A DNA stretch of 64,000 nt from Azorinus chamasolen (GCA_963576725.1 OY755239.1:62476953-62540952), one strand, 5' to 3'. Numbered from the stretch's first letter, positions 42,481 through 53,876 are shown. The notes: generated from the sequence alone by a model not told the origin. Numbers and translations are program-made.

Positions 42481-42872
42481 TTAACCCATTCCCTCATATT
42501 GATGCCTTTTGATGCCTCTGTAAAAGTCACTTTCTGAAACCATTGTGATAAATAGATTAATAAATTCTTTTATGAATATTGAACAGGGAAAGGGATAATT
42601 ACTTTTACTTTTCTTTCATTTCTTTTCAGTGTAATTTGAGTGTTAACCCTTTCCCTCATATTGACGACTTTTGACGACTCTGTAAAAGTCACTTTGTGAA
42701 ACCATTGTGATAAATAGAGCATTTGCTCCTATAGGAGCAAATGCTCTATTTATCACAATGGTTTCAAACTACAAAATTAAAAAAAAAATCCTTTTCTCTA
42801 GTTAGTGCTCCTTTTCGGTATATTTATTCAAAGTGGTTGGATCTAAAAATAGCCTATGAGGTAATGGGTTAA
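42481..42872. mobile_element. Truncated MITE-B, MITE-A end, complete MITE-B
   Basis: B left end 42481-42556; reversed A end (gaatattgaacagggaaagg) 42569-42592; spacer; B 42643-42872 with perfect loop. It mirrors 38069-38383. Confidence 0.75.
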
Positions 42873-42894
42873 AGGGTTCATATAATAGATAATA

Positions 42895-43117
42895 ACCATA
42901 TCCCTGTTCAATATTTATGTAAGAAATAATGACACTATGCATATCTAATAGTTGAATTTTAATAATGGCATATGTACACAAAGTCATGATCTATTATAAT
43001 TAAATAAGCAAACAGAGCTGACCCTTATCAGGTGGCTGCTGTAGGAGCCATCTGATCTGGATCTACTCCGTTTGCAACATGCATGAAAAGGCGTTTGTAT
43101 GAGGGACAGGGTTAATG
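42895..43117 (+). mobile_element. MITE-A
   Basis: ccatatccctgttcaatatt start, core caggtggctgctgtaggagc, end gagggacagggttaa. Confidence 0.65.
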
Positions 43118-43303
43118 ACTTACATCAATAATAAATCAGTACTCGAGAGAAAAACTTTCAGCTTTGTATTATTGCTTATAGGGAGCACTTTCGTTGCTGC
43201 TGGCAAACTATGTCATATCTCACCTAATTTGAGATGACAAGCGAACAGTCTCATTTCCTGAGAAACAAAACATTTTCTGAGAAAAAAGACAGCCTTATAA
43301 GGA

Positions 43304-43435
43304 ACAAGTTCATGTTGTATTGCTATGCAAGACACAAGACCCTCACTGGAATAAAAAAAATCCCTCCCCACATCCCAACAACCAATGCTGTAGTTGACCA
43401 TGGTATATACATGACCCACCTGAATGGTATTTGTA
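43304..43435 (+). mobile_element. 5' fragment of AGTCCCCC-type HL element
   Basis: acaagttcatgttgtattgc ... catggtatatacatgaccca matches the first 130 bp of the elements at 40650 and 50536. It is cut by the next element. Confidence 0.7.
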
Positions 43436-44540
43436 ACAAGAGTACCGCATATGGTACATGATACGCCCTCTTGCAAAATTTCTCTGATTCAATATGCCTT
43501 ATAAGTTTAGACACTTTCTGATGTGTGCTTCAGATCTTGATCTCCATATTAAAGTGATATTATATAAAAAAAAATTGAAGTGAATATCTTATTAAATAAA
43601 AAGGTTATGGCCATCCTCATATTTGCAGATTTTCGTAAAGTGCATGGGCCATAACTCTGTAACGACATATTGAATGAACCTCAAAATCAACTCAGCTTCA
43701 GATTTTGTTGCATAAAACATTTGTGTGAAGTTTCATTTATGAATATCCTTTTTATAGTTTCCCCAGAAAACAACAGACAAAGTAAAAGTTAAAAGTTGAA
43801 CGACAAACAAAGCAAAAAAAAAAAAGTTCAAGGGCCATAACTTTAAAATAAAATGACATATCAAAAACCCCGCAATATATGTGAAAATCCAATGTGAAAA
43901 ATATGTGAAAAAGTTCAGCCATCCTCATATTTGCATGTACATGTACATGTATTTGCATTATTTTTTTTAATTGCAAGGGCCATAACTCCGAAACGACAAA
44001 TCAAATGAACCTCAGAATCAACTCAGCTGATCTTGATGCATTAAACATTTGTGTGAAGTTTCATTAATACCTGTAAAATATTTTTTCCAGAAAACAGCGG
44101 ACAAACTATTTGTATAAATTTGCCTTATTTTTTAAGTGCAAGGGCCATAACTTCAAAACGACAAATCAAATGAACCTCAGAATCGACTCAGCTTCAGGTC
44201 TTGATGCATTAAACATTTGTGTGAAGTTTCATTAATACCTGTAAAATAGTTTTCCCAGAAAACAGCAGACAAACTATTTGCATAAATTTGCCTTATTTTT
44301 TTAAGTGCAAGGGCCATAACTCGGAAAGGACAAATCAAGTAAACCTCAGAATCAACTCAGCTTCTGATCTTGATGCATTAAATTGAAGATTCAGTAATAT
44401 CTGTCATATAGTTTTCCAAAAAAACAGCGGACAAACAAAATGTTGACGGACGAACGAACGAACGAACGAATGAATGAACGAACGGACGGACGGACAGGGC
44501 CAAACCAATATATGACCACCTTTATTAGGTGGGCGTATAA
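43436..44540 (+). mobile_element. HL element, ATACGCCC type, about 180-bp monomers
   Basis: ACAAGAG, hairpin GTACCGCATATGGTAC, subTIR gatacgccctc. Five to six monomers contain gcaagggccataactccgaa, aatgaacctcagaatcaact and cagaaaacagcggacaaac; then (cgaa)n/(acgg)n at 44447-44490. The 3' hairpin ACCACCTTTATTAGGTGGGCGTAT is followed by AA. Confidence 0.85.
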
Positions 44541-44564
44541 AAATCATAACACAGACAATATGAA

Positions 44565-45362
44565 ACAAGAGGGCCATCATGGCCCTTGATCGCTCGCCTG
44601 GATACTATAGACTTATGCATACACTGTATTTCTATGTAAAAACAAGAGTGTTCGGAGGAACAAATGTGTCACCTGCTCGCAGCTGACACAGAAACTGTTA
44701 ATATGCTGGAGTGAAATCAGAACAAAGGGGAATAACTCAAAAAGTATTGCATGCAGAGTGATGGACCTTAGTTACATAAATGTTCCTTAATGAGAGAAAG
44801 CCACGTGTGAAATTTGAAAGCTCTATAATGATAAGTTCAGAAATGACAGACAAAAAAAGAAAGTGTGAACAAAAGGGGAATAACTCAAAAATTATTGCAT
44901 GCAGAGTGATGGACCTTAGTTACATCAATTGTCCTCATTTAGAGGAAGACACATGTGAAATTTGAAAGCTCTATAATGATTAGTTTAGAAATTACAGCCA
45001 AAAACAGAAAGTGTGATGGACAGACACGGGCAGACAGACAGCCAGACGGACAGACAGACGACAGAAAAGTGATCCCTAAGTGACACACTGCCTCTCAGCA
45101 GGTGATACAAAGAACAGATTGGGGCCAATATGAAACCATGGGCCATCATTTTAGGCCCGGAGGTTTAAATCTGATCAATCTTTTAAGAGGACCGTAAGTT
45201 GATGCTTCATACCAAATTATGAAATATCAAAGGTCTGGGCCTTACAGTTTCAAAAGAAGATTTTTAAAGATTTTCCTCTGAAAAACTGATAAGCCCCAGG
45301 GCGGGCCATTTTTAGCCTGGTGGTCATAATCTAAAAATCTTGGTAGATTTTCCTTTGACTGT
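44565..45362 (+). mobile_element. GCTCACC-type HL element split by another HL element
   Basis: ACAAGAG, hairpin GGGCCATCATGGCCC, subTIR tcgctcgcc (44565-44641). It continues at 45111 with ggggccaatatgaaacc and one monomer (aggaccgtaagttgatgctt); the 3' end is missing. Confidence 0.7.
44642..45110 (+). mobile_element. HL element, GTGTCACCTGC type
   Basis: ACAAGAG, hairpin GTGTTCGGAGGAACA, subTIR gtgtcacctgctcgc. Two monomers contain aaaggggaataactcaaaaa and tgcatgcagagtgatggacc. An (acag)n tract, then hairpin gcctctcagcaggtgatac ending AA. Confidence 0.8.
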
Positions 45363-45394
45363 TTAAAATGAAATCGCGATGGCAAATATCAATG

Positions 45395-45475
45395 CAGATG
45401 CAATAACCCAGTGGATTGTGTCGCCGACTCTAAGGATAGGACAGTTCGCGTGGGTTCGAATCTGTGTAAAACGTA
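45395..45475 (+). pseudogene. Degenerate tRNA-like sequence
   Basis: It has an A-box-like ataacccagtggattg and a B box gggttcgaatct about 45 nt later. Stems do not close convincingly. Probably a SINE head or tRNA pseudogene. Confidence 0.35.
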
Positions 45476-45873
45476 ATTATAGTAAGGCACCATATTTTTT
45501 TCGAAAATATACATCTTATTATGAATTTATTTTCTTATTATTTTTTAGTTGTTATCATTGTATATTTTCCAGTCTCTCTAACTTCCTTCCTGACTCTTCT
45601 GCTATATCCTGTTGCTTTCACTGTTTTTGCAATAAAAGATTCATCGCCTTTGGTTTGTTCAAAGTCCTTGGATACCTCAGCGACATGCTTCTTTTCTGTA
45701 GAATGAAGCTTCGAATTTCTTTGATGCCATTATAAAGCATTAATATATATTTTGTCTAAGACCAATTCTACTGTACAAAATTCACACAAACAATTTTTTT
45801 CTTGGTCAGCATGCATCCAACTGCCCAAAAGATTTAAAAAGTCTCATATCTTAAAAATACATGTATGTAAAAA

Positions 45874-45944
45874 CAACTACAGCGGGGCTCAAACCCACGA
45901 CCCTTACATCGGTATTACTGTGATTAAACCACTGAGCTACCAAC
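45874..45944 (-). pseudogene. tRNA-like sequence, minus strand
   Basis: The minus strand reads GGTAGCTCAGTGGTT ... GTGGGTTTGAGCCCCGC. The T arm pairs in five of five positions (one G-T), but the acceptor and anticodon stems do not. A TGT-like anticodon loop is visible. It is a tRNA relic or SINE head. Confidence 0.4.
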
Positions 45945-46102
45945 ACTTGTATTACATTGAAACATTGAAAGCTTATAATGTACTAGAGTCATTGTATAGT
46001 GGCGCATTCTTCAACTGTGTGTTCGGAAAGATAAAAATTGCTTACGGAAATAGGCGGAATATTCATACAGTGCCAGGTCAAACCTTACTGACAATACTAA
46101 CC

Positions 46103-46992
46103 CAGTGCCCCAGATAAGCAGCGTATCGGCGTATTTTACGCATTTAAAATGGCCAAATACGCTTTGGAAATAAATTTAATGCGTATCAAGTACGCAAAAT
46201 ATTTATCAAATACTCTAAACATATCACGTAAACGCGTACAATGAAAGCCGAAGTCGATTCCGCTAACAGATTCCATTCTCGGCCGACTACACATCTCTTT
46301 TCGCCAGGTGTAATGCGTAAATATGTGAGGTATTCCGATTGTTTGTATCTATGGTACACTACAGTGTACCAGTTCACTGCTAGACGCTTGCTGTTCTGTA
46401 TTTCTATAAGCGTCTCGATATTATGACTATTTGACACTTGTTTTCACGGTTTCAATCAAAATGTCACGTCGCAGTGGAAAAGTTGTGAAGAAAAACACTA
46501 ATTCAGACCAAAGTTCATCAATTTTGTGGGGTTTTTTTAAATCGGAAACGGAGATTTCAACAAGAAGTACAGTATTGTAAAACCACTATTGCTTGATTAT
46601 GATATAGTTAAATCTGCCGTCGATAAGTCTGAGTTAAAATCAGGATCCAAAAAGCATGACGTTGATCGTGTACAGTTATATACACTTGAAATAACAGAGA
46701 CTGAGAGTGTTTATGTCTACTATACCAGTACCACTAAAAGGGCAAGTTACAATATTCAATTACAGCATGAAGTATTTACTTTGTGATTACAGGTATGTCT
46801 AGAATCTATATAAGTATGTTCTGTTTAGATGTTTATTACTTTAGAACACAGCAAATGTAACTTTGTAGCATTTTATTGCAGGTACATGAGTTAAACAAAA
46901 TGTCAGATACTCTATTATTTTTCATTTCACTCTATTCATTTGAAAGAGGGGAGTGAAATACCCTATTTACTGATTTCTTATCTGGGGCACTG
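46103..46992. mobile_element. hAT-like DNA transposon with 16-bp TIRs and 6-bp TSD
   Basis: The perfect TIRs CAGTGCCCCAGATAAG (46103-46118) and its complement (46977-46992) are flanked on both sides by CTAACC (46097-46102, 46993-46998). CAGTG...CACTG ends are typical of hAT; the 6-bp duplication fits a hAT variant better than the usual 8 bp. At 890 bp it is far too short for a complete transposase. It carries a 39-codon ORF (46461-46580). Confidence 0.85.
46461..46580 (+). pseudogene. Short ORF in hAT-like element, possible transposase N terminus
   Basis: It starts MSRRSGKVVKKNTNSDQ and continues SSSILWGFFKSETE before a stop. The basic start followed by S-x-[IL]-W-x-[FY]-F resembles the beginning of BED-finger hAT transposases, which usually continue into CxxC. 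No such continuation is visible, so it is either a remnant or chance. Confidence 0.35.
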
Positions 46993-47117
46993 CTAACCTC
47001 ATGTTTTGTTTTGACAGTGTGGTTTTTGTTTGGTTTAAGAACAAAATCGAATAAGGAAAAGATAGCATCCCCCAAGCATGTTGTGATTTATACGTCTACT
47101 GCCATATATTAGCAAGA
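46993..47117. other. No recognised feature
   Basis: Short spacer between the hAT-like element and the 249-bp TIR element. Confidence 0.4.
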
Positions 47118-47366
47118 AGGAGTGACCTGTCGTTTTTATTTATAGATAACCCGTAGATTGGGATAATACCACTATTGTATTAGGTGAGCTCAGCATTGCA
47201 CTATTTGATTTAATCACTACAATGTATAGGCAATCGGACTTCGGATATAACCAACTGCACGAGCTTCACAAGAAATTGGCTCGTCAATTTAAGCAAAATC
47301 CTTTTGTACAGAATGGAATAGTTTCGTAAAAACCAAATCTATTAATAAAAACGACAGGTCACTCCT
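47118..47366 (+). mobile_element. 249-bp TIR element carrying a 56-codon ORF
   Basis: Inverted ends AGGAGTGACCTGTCGTTTTT (47118-47137) and complement (47347-47366) match over at least 20 bp. No target duplication is evident. Between them is an ORF (47159-47329) and an AATAAA (47344-47349) near the right TIR. No other copy was seen in the window. Confidence 0.65.
47159..47329 (+). CDS. 56-codon ORF inside TIR element, possible captured last exon
   Basis: From Trp at 47159: WDNTTIVLGELSIALFDL-ITTMYRQSDFGYNQLHELHK-KLARQFKQNPFVQNGIVS, then TAA. A T-rich tract and ...cccgtag just upstream would serve as a splice acceptor, and AATAAA follows the stop by about 14 nt. The composition looks like a real protein C terminus. 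The family is not recognised. Confidence 0.4.
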   Translation, partial: WDNTTIVLGELSIALFDLITTMYRQSDFGYNQLHELHKKLARQFKQNPFVQNGIVS

Positions 47367-47534
47367 ACTTATCACTTACCAGGCACTCATCCAGTCAGAA
47401 TGCAGACCACTTAAGTCCATCCTTAGAAGAAATACCTTAATTAGCCAAAGTATTTCTAGAGACAAACTTTGCCATTTGATCAGAAGTTTTGCTATTTGCT
47501 AAGCCTCGATGTCATTCTAATTTTGTCCAAAACT

Positions 47535-48562
47535 TGGTTTCCAAATAGAAGGCAAACTGGGGGTCTAAATAGAGGGCAGACTGGGTGACAAAGAGAGGGC
47601 AGACTGGGTGTCCAAAGAGAGGGCAAACTGGGTGTCCAAAGACAGGGCAAACTAGGTTCCAAAGAGAGGGCAACCTGGGTGTTCAGAAAGAGGGCAGACT
47701 GGGCGTCTAATTAGAGGGCAGACTGTGTGACCAAACAGAGGCAGACTGTGTTCAAATAGAGGACAGACTGTGGGTGTAAGAACAGAAGGCAGACTAGGTG
47801 TTCAAATAGAGTGCAACTGGGTGAACAAATAGGGGACAGACTCCAGGGTGACCAAATAGAGGGCAGACTCAGTGACCAAATAGAGGACAGACTGGATGTT
47901 GAAATAGAGGGCAGACTGGGTGACAAAATAGAGGGCATACTAGGTGTCCAAATAGAGGACTGATTTGGTGACCAAAGAGAGGACAGACTGGGTGTCAAAA
48001 GAGAGGACAGACTGGGTGTCCAAAGAGAGGGCAGACTGGGTGTCCAAAGAGAGGACAGACTGGGTATCCAAAGAGAGGACTGACTGGGTGTCCCAAGAGA
48101 GCGCAGACTGGATGTTCAAAGAGAGGACACACTGGTTGTCCAAAGAGAGGGCAGACTGGATGTCCAAAGAGATGGCAGACTGGGTGTTCAAAGAGAGGGC
48201 AGACTAGGTGTTCAAAGAGAAGACAGACAGGATGTCCAAAGAGAGGATATGATGTTCAAAGAGAGGGCAAACTGAATGTCCAAAGGCAGGGCAGACTGGG
48301 TGTCCAAAGAGAGGGGGAGACTGGTGTCCAAAGAGAGGGGGCACACTGGATGTCCAAAGAGAGTATATGATGTCCAAAGAGAGGACAGACTGGGTGTCCA
48401 AAGAGAGGATATGATGTCCAAAGAGAGGACAGTCCAAAGAGAGGACTGACTGGGTGTCAAAAGAGAGGACAGACTGAGTGTCCAAAGAGAGGACAGACTG
48501 TCGGTGTCCAAAGAGAGGGCAGTCTGGGTGTCCAAAGAGAGGGCAGACTGGATGTCCAAATA
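47535..48562. repeat. 24-bp minisatellite, open on both strands
   Basis: About 42 units of actgggtgtccaaagagagg+gcag type. The period is mostly 24 bp (8 codons) and stop-free, so long ORFs appear on both strands (repeating WVSKERTD on plus; LSLDTQSV on minus). Divergence rises toward the left edge. Confidence 0.9.
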
Positions 48563-48842
48563 CTTAGGGTAATTAGGGTAGGCCCTTTTCACATTTCCAA
48601 GAATAACTGCATAATAAAAGCCAATTGTTAAAACCTACTTTGTTTCAATTTCAAAAGATAAGAGAAAATGCGTTTTCCATTAATAACCATGAAATATTAA
48701 ATAAATATTTTAGATGGAAAATGTTTTGGTACATTACACTGAATTATGTCACAATAAATTGATCAATTGATCATATGTATCATGTATGTAGTTTACAAGT
48801 TCTGATATCATATATCTCAATGTACCTCACATTATGAAAGAT

Positions 48843-49982
48843 TTAACCCTTTACTCTATAAATACGCCTTTTTACCCTTTTGAAATCAGAAGATCCAAAT
48901 CAGATGGCTCCAGAAGGAGCCATCTGATCAGGGTCTGCCAAAGGCTCAGGATGAGCTATTGTGACCGCAATCCGTCCAGCGTCCGGCCACATTTTCAAAC
49001 GACATCTCCTTTGAAACTGCTGACCCAATTTTAACCAAATTTTGTCAGAAGCATCAGTGGCTAGGGGAACGAAATGTTGTTCACATTATGACCCCCGGAC
49101 CAAAATTGGCCCCGCCAAAGGGCTTATCAGTTTGTTTTTCATAGGATAATCTTTAAAAATCTTCTCTGAAACTGTAAGGCCTAGACCTTTGATATTTGGT
49201 ATATAGCATCATCTAATGGTCCTCTACAAAGATTGTTCAAATTATGACCCCCGGGCCAAAAATGGGCCTGCCCAAGGGCTTATTAGTTTTTCATAGGAAA
49301 ATCTTTAAAAATCTTCTTCTTTGAAACTGTAAGGCCTAGACCTTTGATATTTGGTATGTATCTTATGGTCCTCTACAAAGATTGTTTAACTTATGACCCG
49401 GGTCAAAAATGGCCCCGCCCAAGGACTTATCAGTTTTTCAGAGGAAAATCTTTAAAACTCTTCTTCTCTGAAACTGTAATCTTTAAAAATCTTCTGAAAC
49501 AGTAAGGCCTAGACCTTTGATGTTTGGTATGTAACATGATCTAATGGTCCTCTACAAATATGTAGCTTTGGCTTGTTTTCCTCTGCCAGGAATGTTCAAC
49601 TTAGGACCCTGACCTCTGGAGGAAACCTGGCCCTCTCTTGGGGCTTATCAGTGGGAAAAATATAAAATATTATTTTTCTCTGAAACCATTAAAGGCTTAG
49701 ACCCTTAATTAATGGCATACTGCTTTGCCTTTTGGTTCTCTACCAAAGTTGTACAAATGATGACTTCTTGGTCAAAAATGGCCCCATCCATGGGTTATCT
49801 CAGGTGAGCGCTTCAGGGCCTCATGGCCCTCTTGTTGCTTATGATATAATAAAGATATGATTCTACAGTTTCTGTCAAGTCAAATTTTCCTGTGTGCATG
49901 TGCTATTATAACAATAAAGCTAATTAATATTCATGTTGTCATTATTTCTTACACAAATATTCATGGAGTAATTTAGGGTTAA
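48843..49982 (-). mobile_element. MITE-A split by a minus-strand HL element
   Basis: TTAACCCTTTACTCTATA start, core cagatggctccagaaggagc, broken in the second arm at tcagggtctg (48938); resumes tgcttatgatataataaag at 49836 and ends gagtaatttagggttaa. Confidence 0.75.
48939..49835 (-). mobile_element. GCTCACC-type HL element, minus strand, 3' end degraded
   Basis: Read from 49835: ACAAGAG, hairpin GGGCCATGAGGCCC, subTIR gcgctcacctg. About five monomers contain aaggtctaggcctta-type sequence and aaaaactgataagcc. The terminal hairpin is reduced to tagctcatcctgagcc. Confidence 0.75.
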
Positions 49983-50535
49983 ATAGAAAAGAGGATTCTG
50001 AATGTAAAATGTGCAGACCTTGTGTTACGGAGACAGGGTTGTGGGCAATAAAACGCGTCGATGACGGTGCAAACTATCACGCGCATCGTGGCCAACGTCA
50101 TCGTCATCAACGTAACCATGTTATGTATACATTACAGTTAAAATGAATGTCAGTAAATAAACAGTCAACGAATCCGTTGTAAATCTTTATGTAGTTATTG
50201 TCTATAAACTTTTATTATTGAAACATTTACGAGGGAGTTTTGACAGTAGTAATGACTATGAGAGTCATAGTGGGAATCAGATTTAGCTAATTGAGAGTTA
50301 GCTAAAAACATAGTGCATGAGTATTTTCCTGACCATAATTATATCAAATTAACAATGTTATTATATGGTATAAATTATGTAAAAAAAAAAATTAAATCAA
50401 CTAACCCAAAAAAATGAGTGGCATAAAAAAAAATCCACTTCAACTTTGGCATTTTTTTCCAGTGGCATTTTTTCCGCACACCGGTCTGGGTAAACAGTAA
50501 GAAGAGGAAGTCCCTACACTGCAGGCTTATTTTCA
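49983..50535. other. No recognised gene; locally CpG-rich
   Basis: 50040-50120 is unusually rich in CpG for this window (aaaacgcgtcgatgacgg, tcacgcgcatcgtgg). The rest is AT-rich. A ggaagtccctaca motif at 50503 is mirrored at 53496. Confidence 0.35.
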
Positions 50536-52921
50536 ACAAGGGCATGTTGTATTGCTATGCAAGACATGAGTCCCCCACCGGACTGAAAAAAACCCTCCAC
50601 TCTCCCCACCCCACCCACCCATGGTGTGGTTGACCATGGTATATACATGACCACCTGAATGGTATTAGTACCTACTTTCATACATTGAATCAGTAAACAA
50701 GAGGGCCATGAGGCCCTGAAGCGCTCACCAGAGGTAACCCCAGGGGCGGGCCATTTTTGACCAAAAGAAATCATGTGTACACCCTTGGTAGAGAACCACA
50801 AGGCAAAGCAATATGCCATTATTTAAAGGTCTAAGCCTTATGGTTTCAGAGAAAAATAATATTTCATATTTTTCCCATGAAAAACTGATAAGCTCTGAGG
50901 CAGGGCCAAGTTTCGCCCAGTGGTCAGGGTCGTAAGTTAAACATTCTTTGTAGAGGACCATAAGATCATGCTACATACCAAATATCAAAGGTCTAGGCCT
51001 TACAGTTTGAGAGAAGAAGATTTTTAAAGATTTTGCTATGAAAAACTGATAAGCCCTAGGGTGGGGCCATTTTTGGCCCAGGGGTCATAATTTGAACAAC
51101 TTTAGTAGATGACCATAAGATCATGCTACATACCAAATATCAAAGGTCTAGGCCTTACAGTTTCAGAGAAGAAGATTTTTAAAGATTTTCCTATGAAAAA
51201 CTGATAAGCCCTTGGGCGGGGCAATTTTGGCCCGGGGGTCATAATTTGAACAAGCTTTGTAGAGGACCATAAGATCATGCTACATACCAAATATCAAAGG
51301 TCTAGACCTTACAGTTTCAGAGAAGAAGATTTTTAAAGATTTTCCTATGAAAAACTGATAAGCCCTTGGGCGGGGCCATTTTTGGCCCGGGGGTCATAAT
51401 TTCAACAATCTTTGTAGAGGACCATAAGATCATGCTACATACCAAATATCAAAGGTCTAGGCCTTACAGTTTCAGAGAAAAAGATTTTTAAAGATTTTCC
51501 AATGAAAAACTGATAAGCCCTTGGGCGGGGCCATTTTTGGCCCGGGGGTCATAATTTGAACAATCTTTGTAGAGGACCATAAGATCATGCTACATACCAA
51601 ATATCAATGGTCTAGGACATATGGTTTCAGAGAAGAAGATTTTTAAAGATTTTCATATATTACCATATATGGAAAAAATGACCACGCCCTCTGGCGGCCA
51701 TGTTTTTTGCCGGATCAAAATTCTTTTAACAACTTTTAAAGTCTATCAACTGAGAAACATTTTGGTGAAAACTATATTCAAATCGGACAAGTCATTCTGG
51801 AGAAGAAGATTTTTCTAGATATTGCGTACAGTTGCCATGGCAACAAGACCGATGGCCCCGCCCACTATCTTTTAACAACTTTTGAAGCACACACCCTCAG
51901 TATGTATCTGACCAAGTTTGGTTACAATTGGGCTGTCGGTTTCAGAGAAGAAGTCGTTTGAAATTGTTGACGGACAGACGGACAGACGGACGACGGACGC
52001 CGGACACAGGGGTATCACAATAGCTCACCTTGAGCACTTTGTGCTCTGGTGAGCTAATAAAAAGTTATTGTCCCGACAAGAAAATATGAAAAAGAGGAGT
52101 AACTCCAAAAATATTGATGCTTAGAGTTATTGCCCTTGTGCATGACACTACACCTCATCATGCGTATTCAATATGAGAAGTTTCAAATCAACTGAACCAG
52201 TACAATTATTGTTATTAACTGGACAAGAAAATATGAAAAGGGGTATAACTCCAAAAATATAGATGCTAGAGTTATGGCCCTTGAGCAAGAAACTACCTCT
52301 CATCATGCTTGTTCCATATGTGAAGTTTCAAATCAATTGAACCAGTAGATAAAGAGTTATTGTCCGGACAAAAAAATATGAAAAAGGGGAATTACTCCAA
52401 AAATATTGATGCTAGAGTTATGGCCCTTGTGCATGACACTACTCCTCATCATGCTTCTTCAATGTGTGAAGTTATAATGAATTTGGCCTAACTTTGTAGG
52501 AGATATGGCCCGGACACGAAGCGTGACAGACGGACTGACAAGAAAATATGAAAAAGGGGAAGAACTCAAAACATATTGATGCTAGAGTTATGGCCCTTGT
52601 GCATGACACTACCCCTCATCATGATTGTTCCATATTTGAAGTTTCAAATCAATTGAACCAGTAGATAAAGAGTTATTGTCCGGACAAAAAAAAATGTAAA
52701 AGGGGAATAACTCCAACAATATTGATGCTAGAGTTATGACCCTTGTGCATGACACTTGCCCTCATCATGCTTCTTCAATGTGTGAAGTTATAATGAATTT
52801 GGCATAACTTTGAAGGAGATATGGCCCGGACAAGAAGCGTGACAGACGGACGGACAGACAGACGGACAGACGGAATCGAGCAAACCTATAGTCCCCCAAC
52901 CGGTAACCGGTGGGGGACTAA
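50536..52921 (+). mobile_element. AGTCCCCC-type HL element split by a GCTCACC-type element
   Basis: The 5' part 50536-50696 and the remainder 52058-52921 match the element at 40650-41858 end to end, including the 3' hairpin AGTCCCCCAACCGGT.../complement plus AA. Confidence 0.9.
50697..52057 (+). mobile_element. GCTCACC-type HL element, complete
   Basis: ACAAGAG, hairpin GGGCCATGAGGCCC, subTIR gcgctcacc. About seven monomers of near 150 bp contain cataagatcatgctacatac, caaaggtctaggccttacag and gggcggggccatttttggcc; the early ones are nearly identical. Then gacggacagacggac and the 3' hairpin AGCTCACCTTGAGC...GGTGAGCT followed by AA. Confidence 0.9.
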
Positions 52922-52935
52922 TAATGTCATAAAAC

Positions 52936-53186
52936 TTAACCCTTTCCCTGTTCTATGTTTATTACAAATTTCAATACCTACTGAATATTCAAGGAGAAAA
53001 TAGTAATAATGAAATATGGTAGGTGGAACATTTTAGCCGTTTTAGGAACAAAAGAAACAGATCTATCAAATTCCATTAGCAAACAGAGCAGACCCTTGAT
53101 CAGACGGCTCCTCTAGGAGCCGTCTGATCTGGGTCTACTCTGTCTGCAGATGCGTGAAAACACGTTTATATGAGGGAAAGGGTTAA
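52936..53186 (+). mobile_element. MITE-A, complete
   Basis: TTAACCCTTTCCCTGTTC start, gagggaaagggttaa end, perfect cagacggctcctctaggagc core. Confidence 0.85.
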
Positions 53187-53876
53187 TATTTGTTTATGTT
53201 CAATCATTATTATGAAGATTGTAAATTTGAACTTATATCGAAAAATGCCCCTGTGATACAAAATGAACCATTTTCATTGACACTTATAATTTTTGTTCTA
53301 CAACAAAATATTAACTACCTTGGTCGAACAGTTAATGAAACTAAAACGCGAGCCGAACAAATACTAATACATTGCCGAATAACATATCAAACTTATGAAA
53401 GTTGTGACTTCTTCTGTGTTTATTCGATTGGTTTTCTTGCGTTATACGTCTTTTGAGCATATGAACAAATGAGTTTTGTATATTTTTAGGCGAATGTAGG
53501 GACTTCCCCTTTAATATAAGTACATTACATATTTCTTGGAAGGGAACAAGTGGCAAAGCTCATATAAAACACCACTATAAAACACTATTAAGATTTACTA
53601 AATTTGTTTAGTCATCAGAGAATATACCCCTACTGACCAATTTTCCGAAAAAAACCTAATACATGTAATATGTAAATTGTTACCAATCAGAGGATGCCAT
53701 ACTATTACCATGGCAACCAAGTCTTTCAAAACAACTTGAGTTTGCGGTACCCAAATATCCCTAAATATCAATTTTATATCAACAATTCATATGTACATAA
53801 TTTATGCCATTAAAAAAATTCAGCTAACAGAATTATACTCCTGATGTAATCAGTTCTTATATGAATATTCTACAGG
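53187..53876. other. No supported gene
   Basis: An 88-codon plus-strand frame (53190-53456) has hydrophobic ends and no recognisable family or splice context; I treat it as chance. Confidence 0.35.

Noticed and set aside
47711..48592. Four overlapping long frames on both strands
   Set aside because: All explained by the 24-bp minisatellite.
53190..53456. 88-codon plus-strand frame
   Set aside because: Low-complexity hydrophobic ends, no family signal and an overlapping minus frame.
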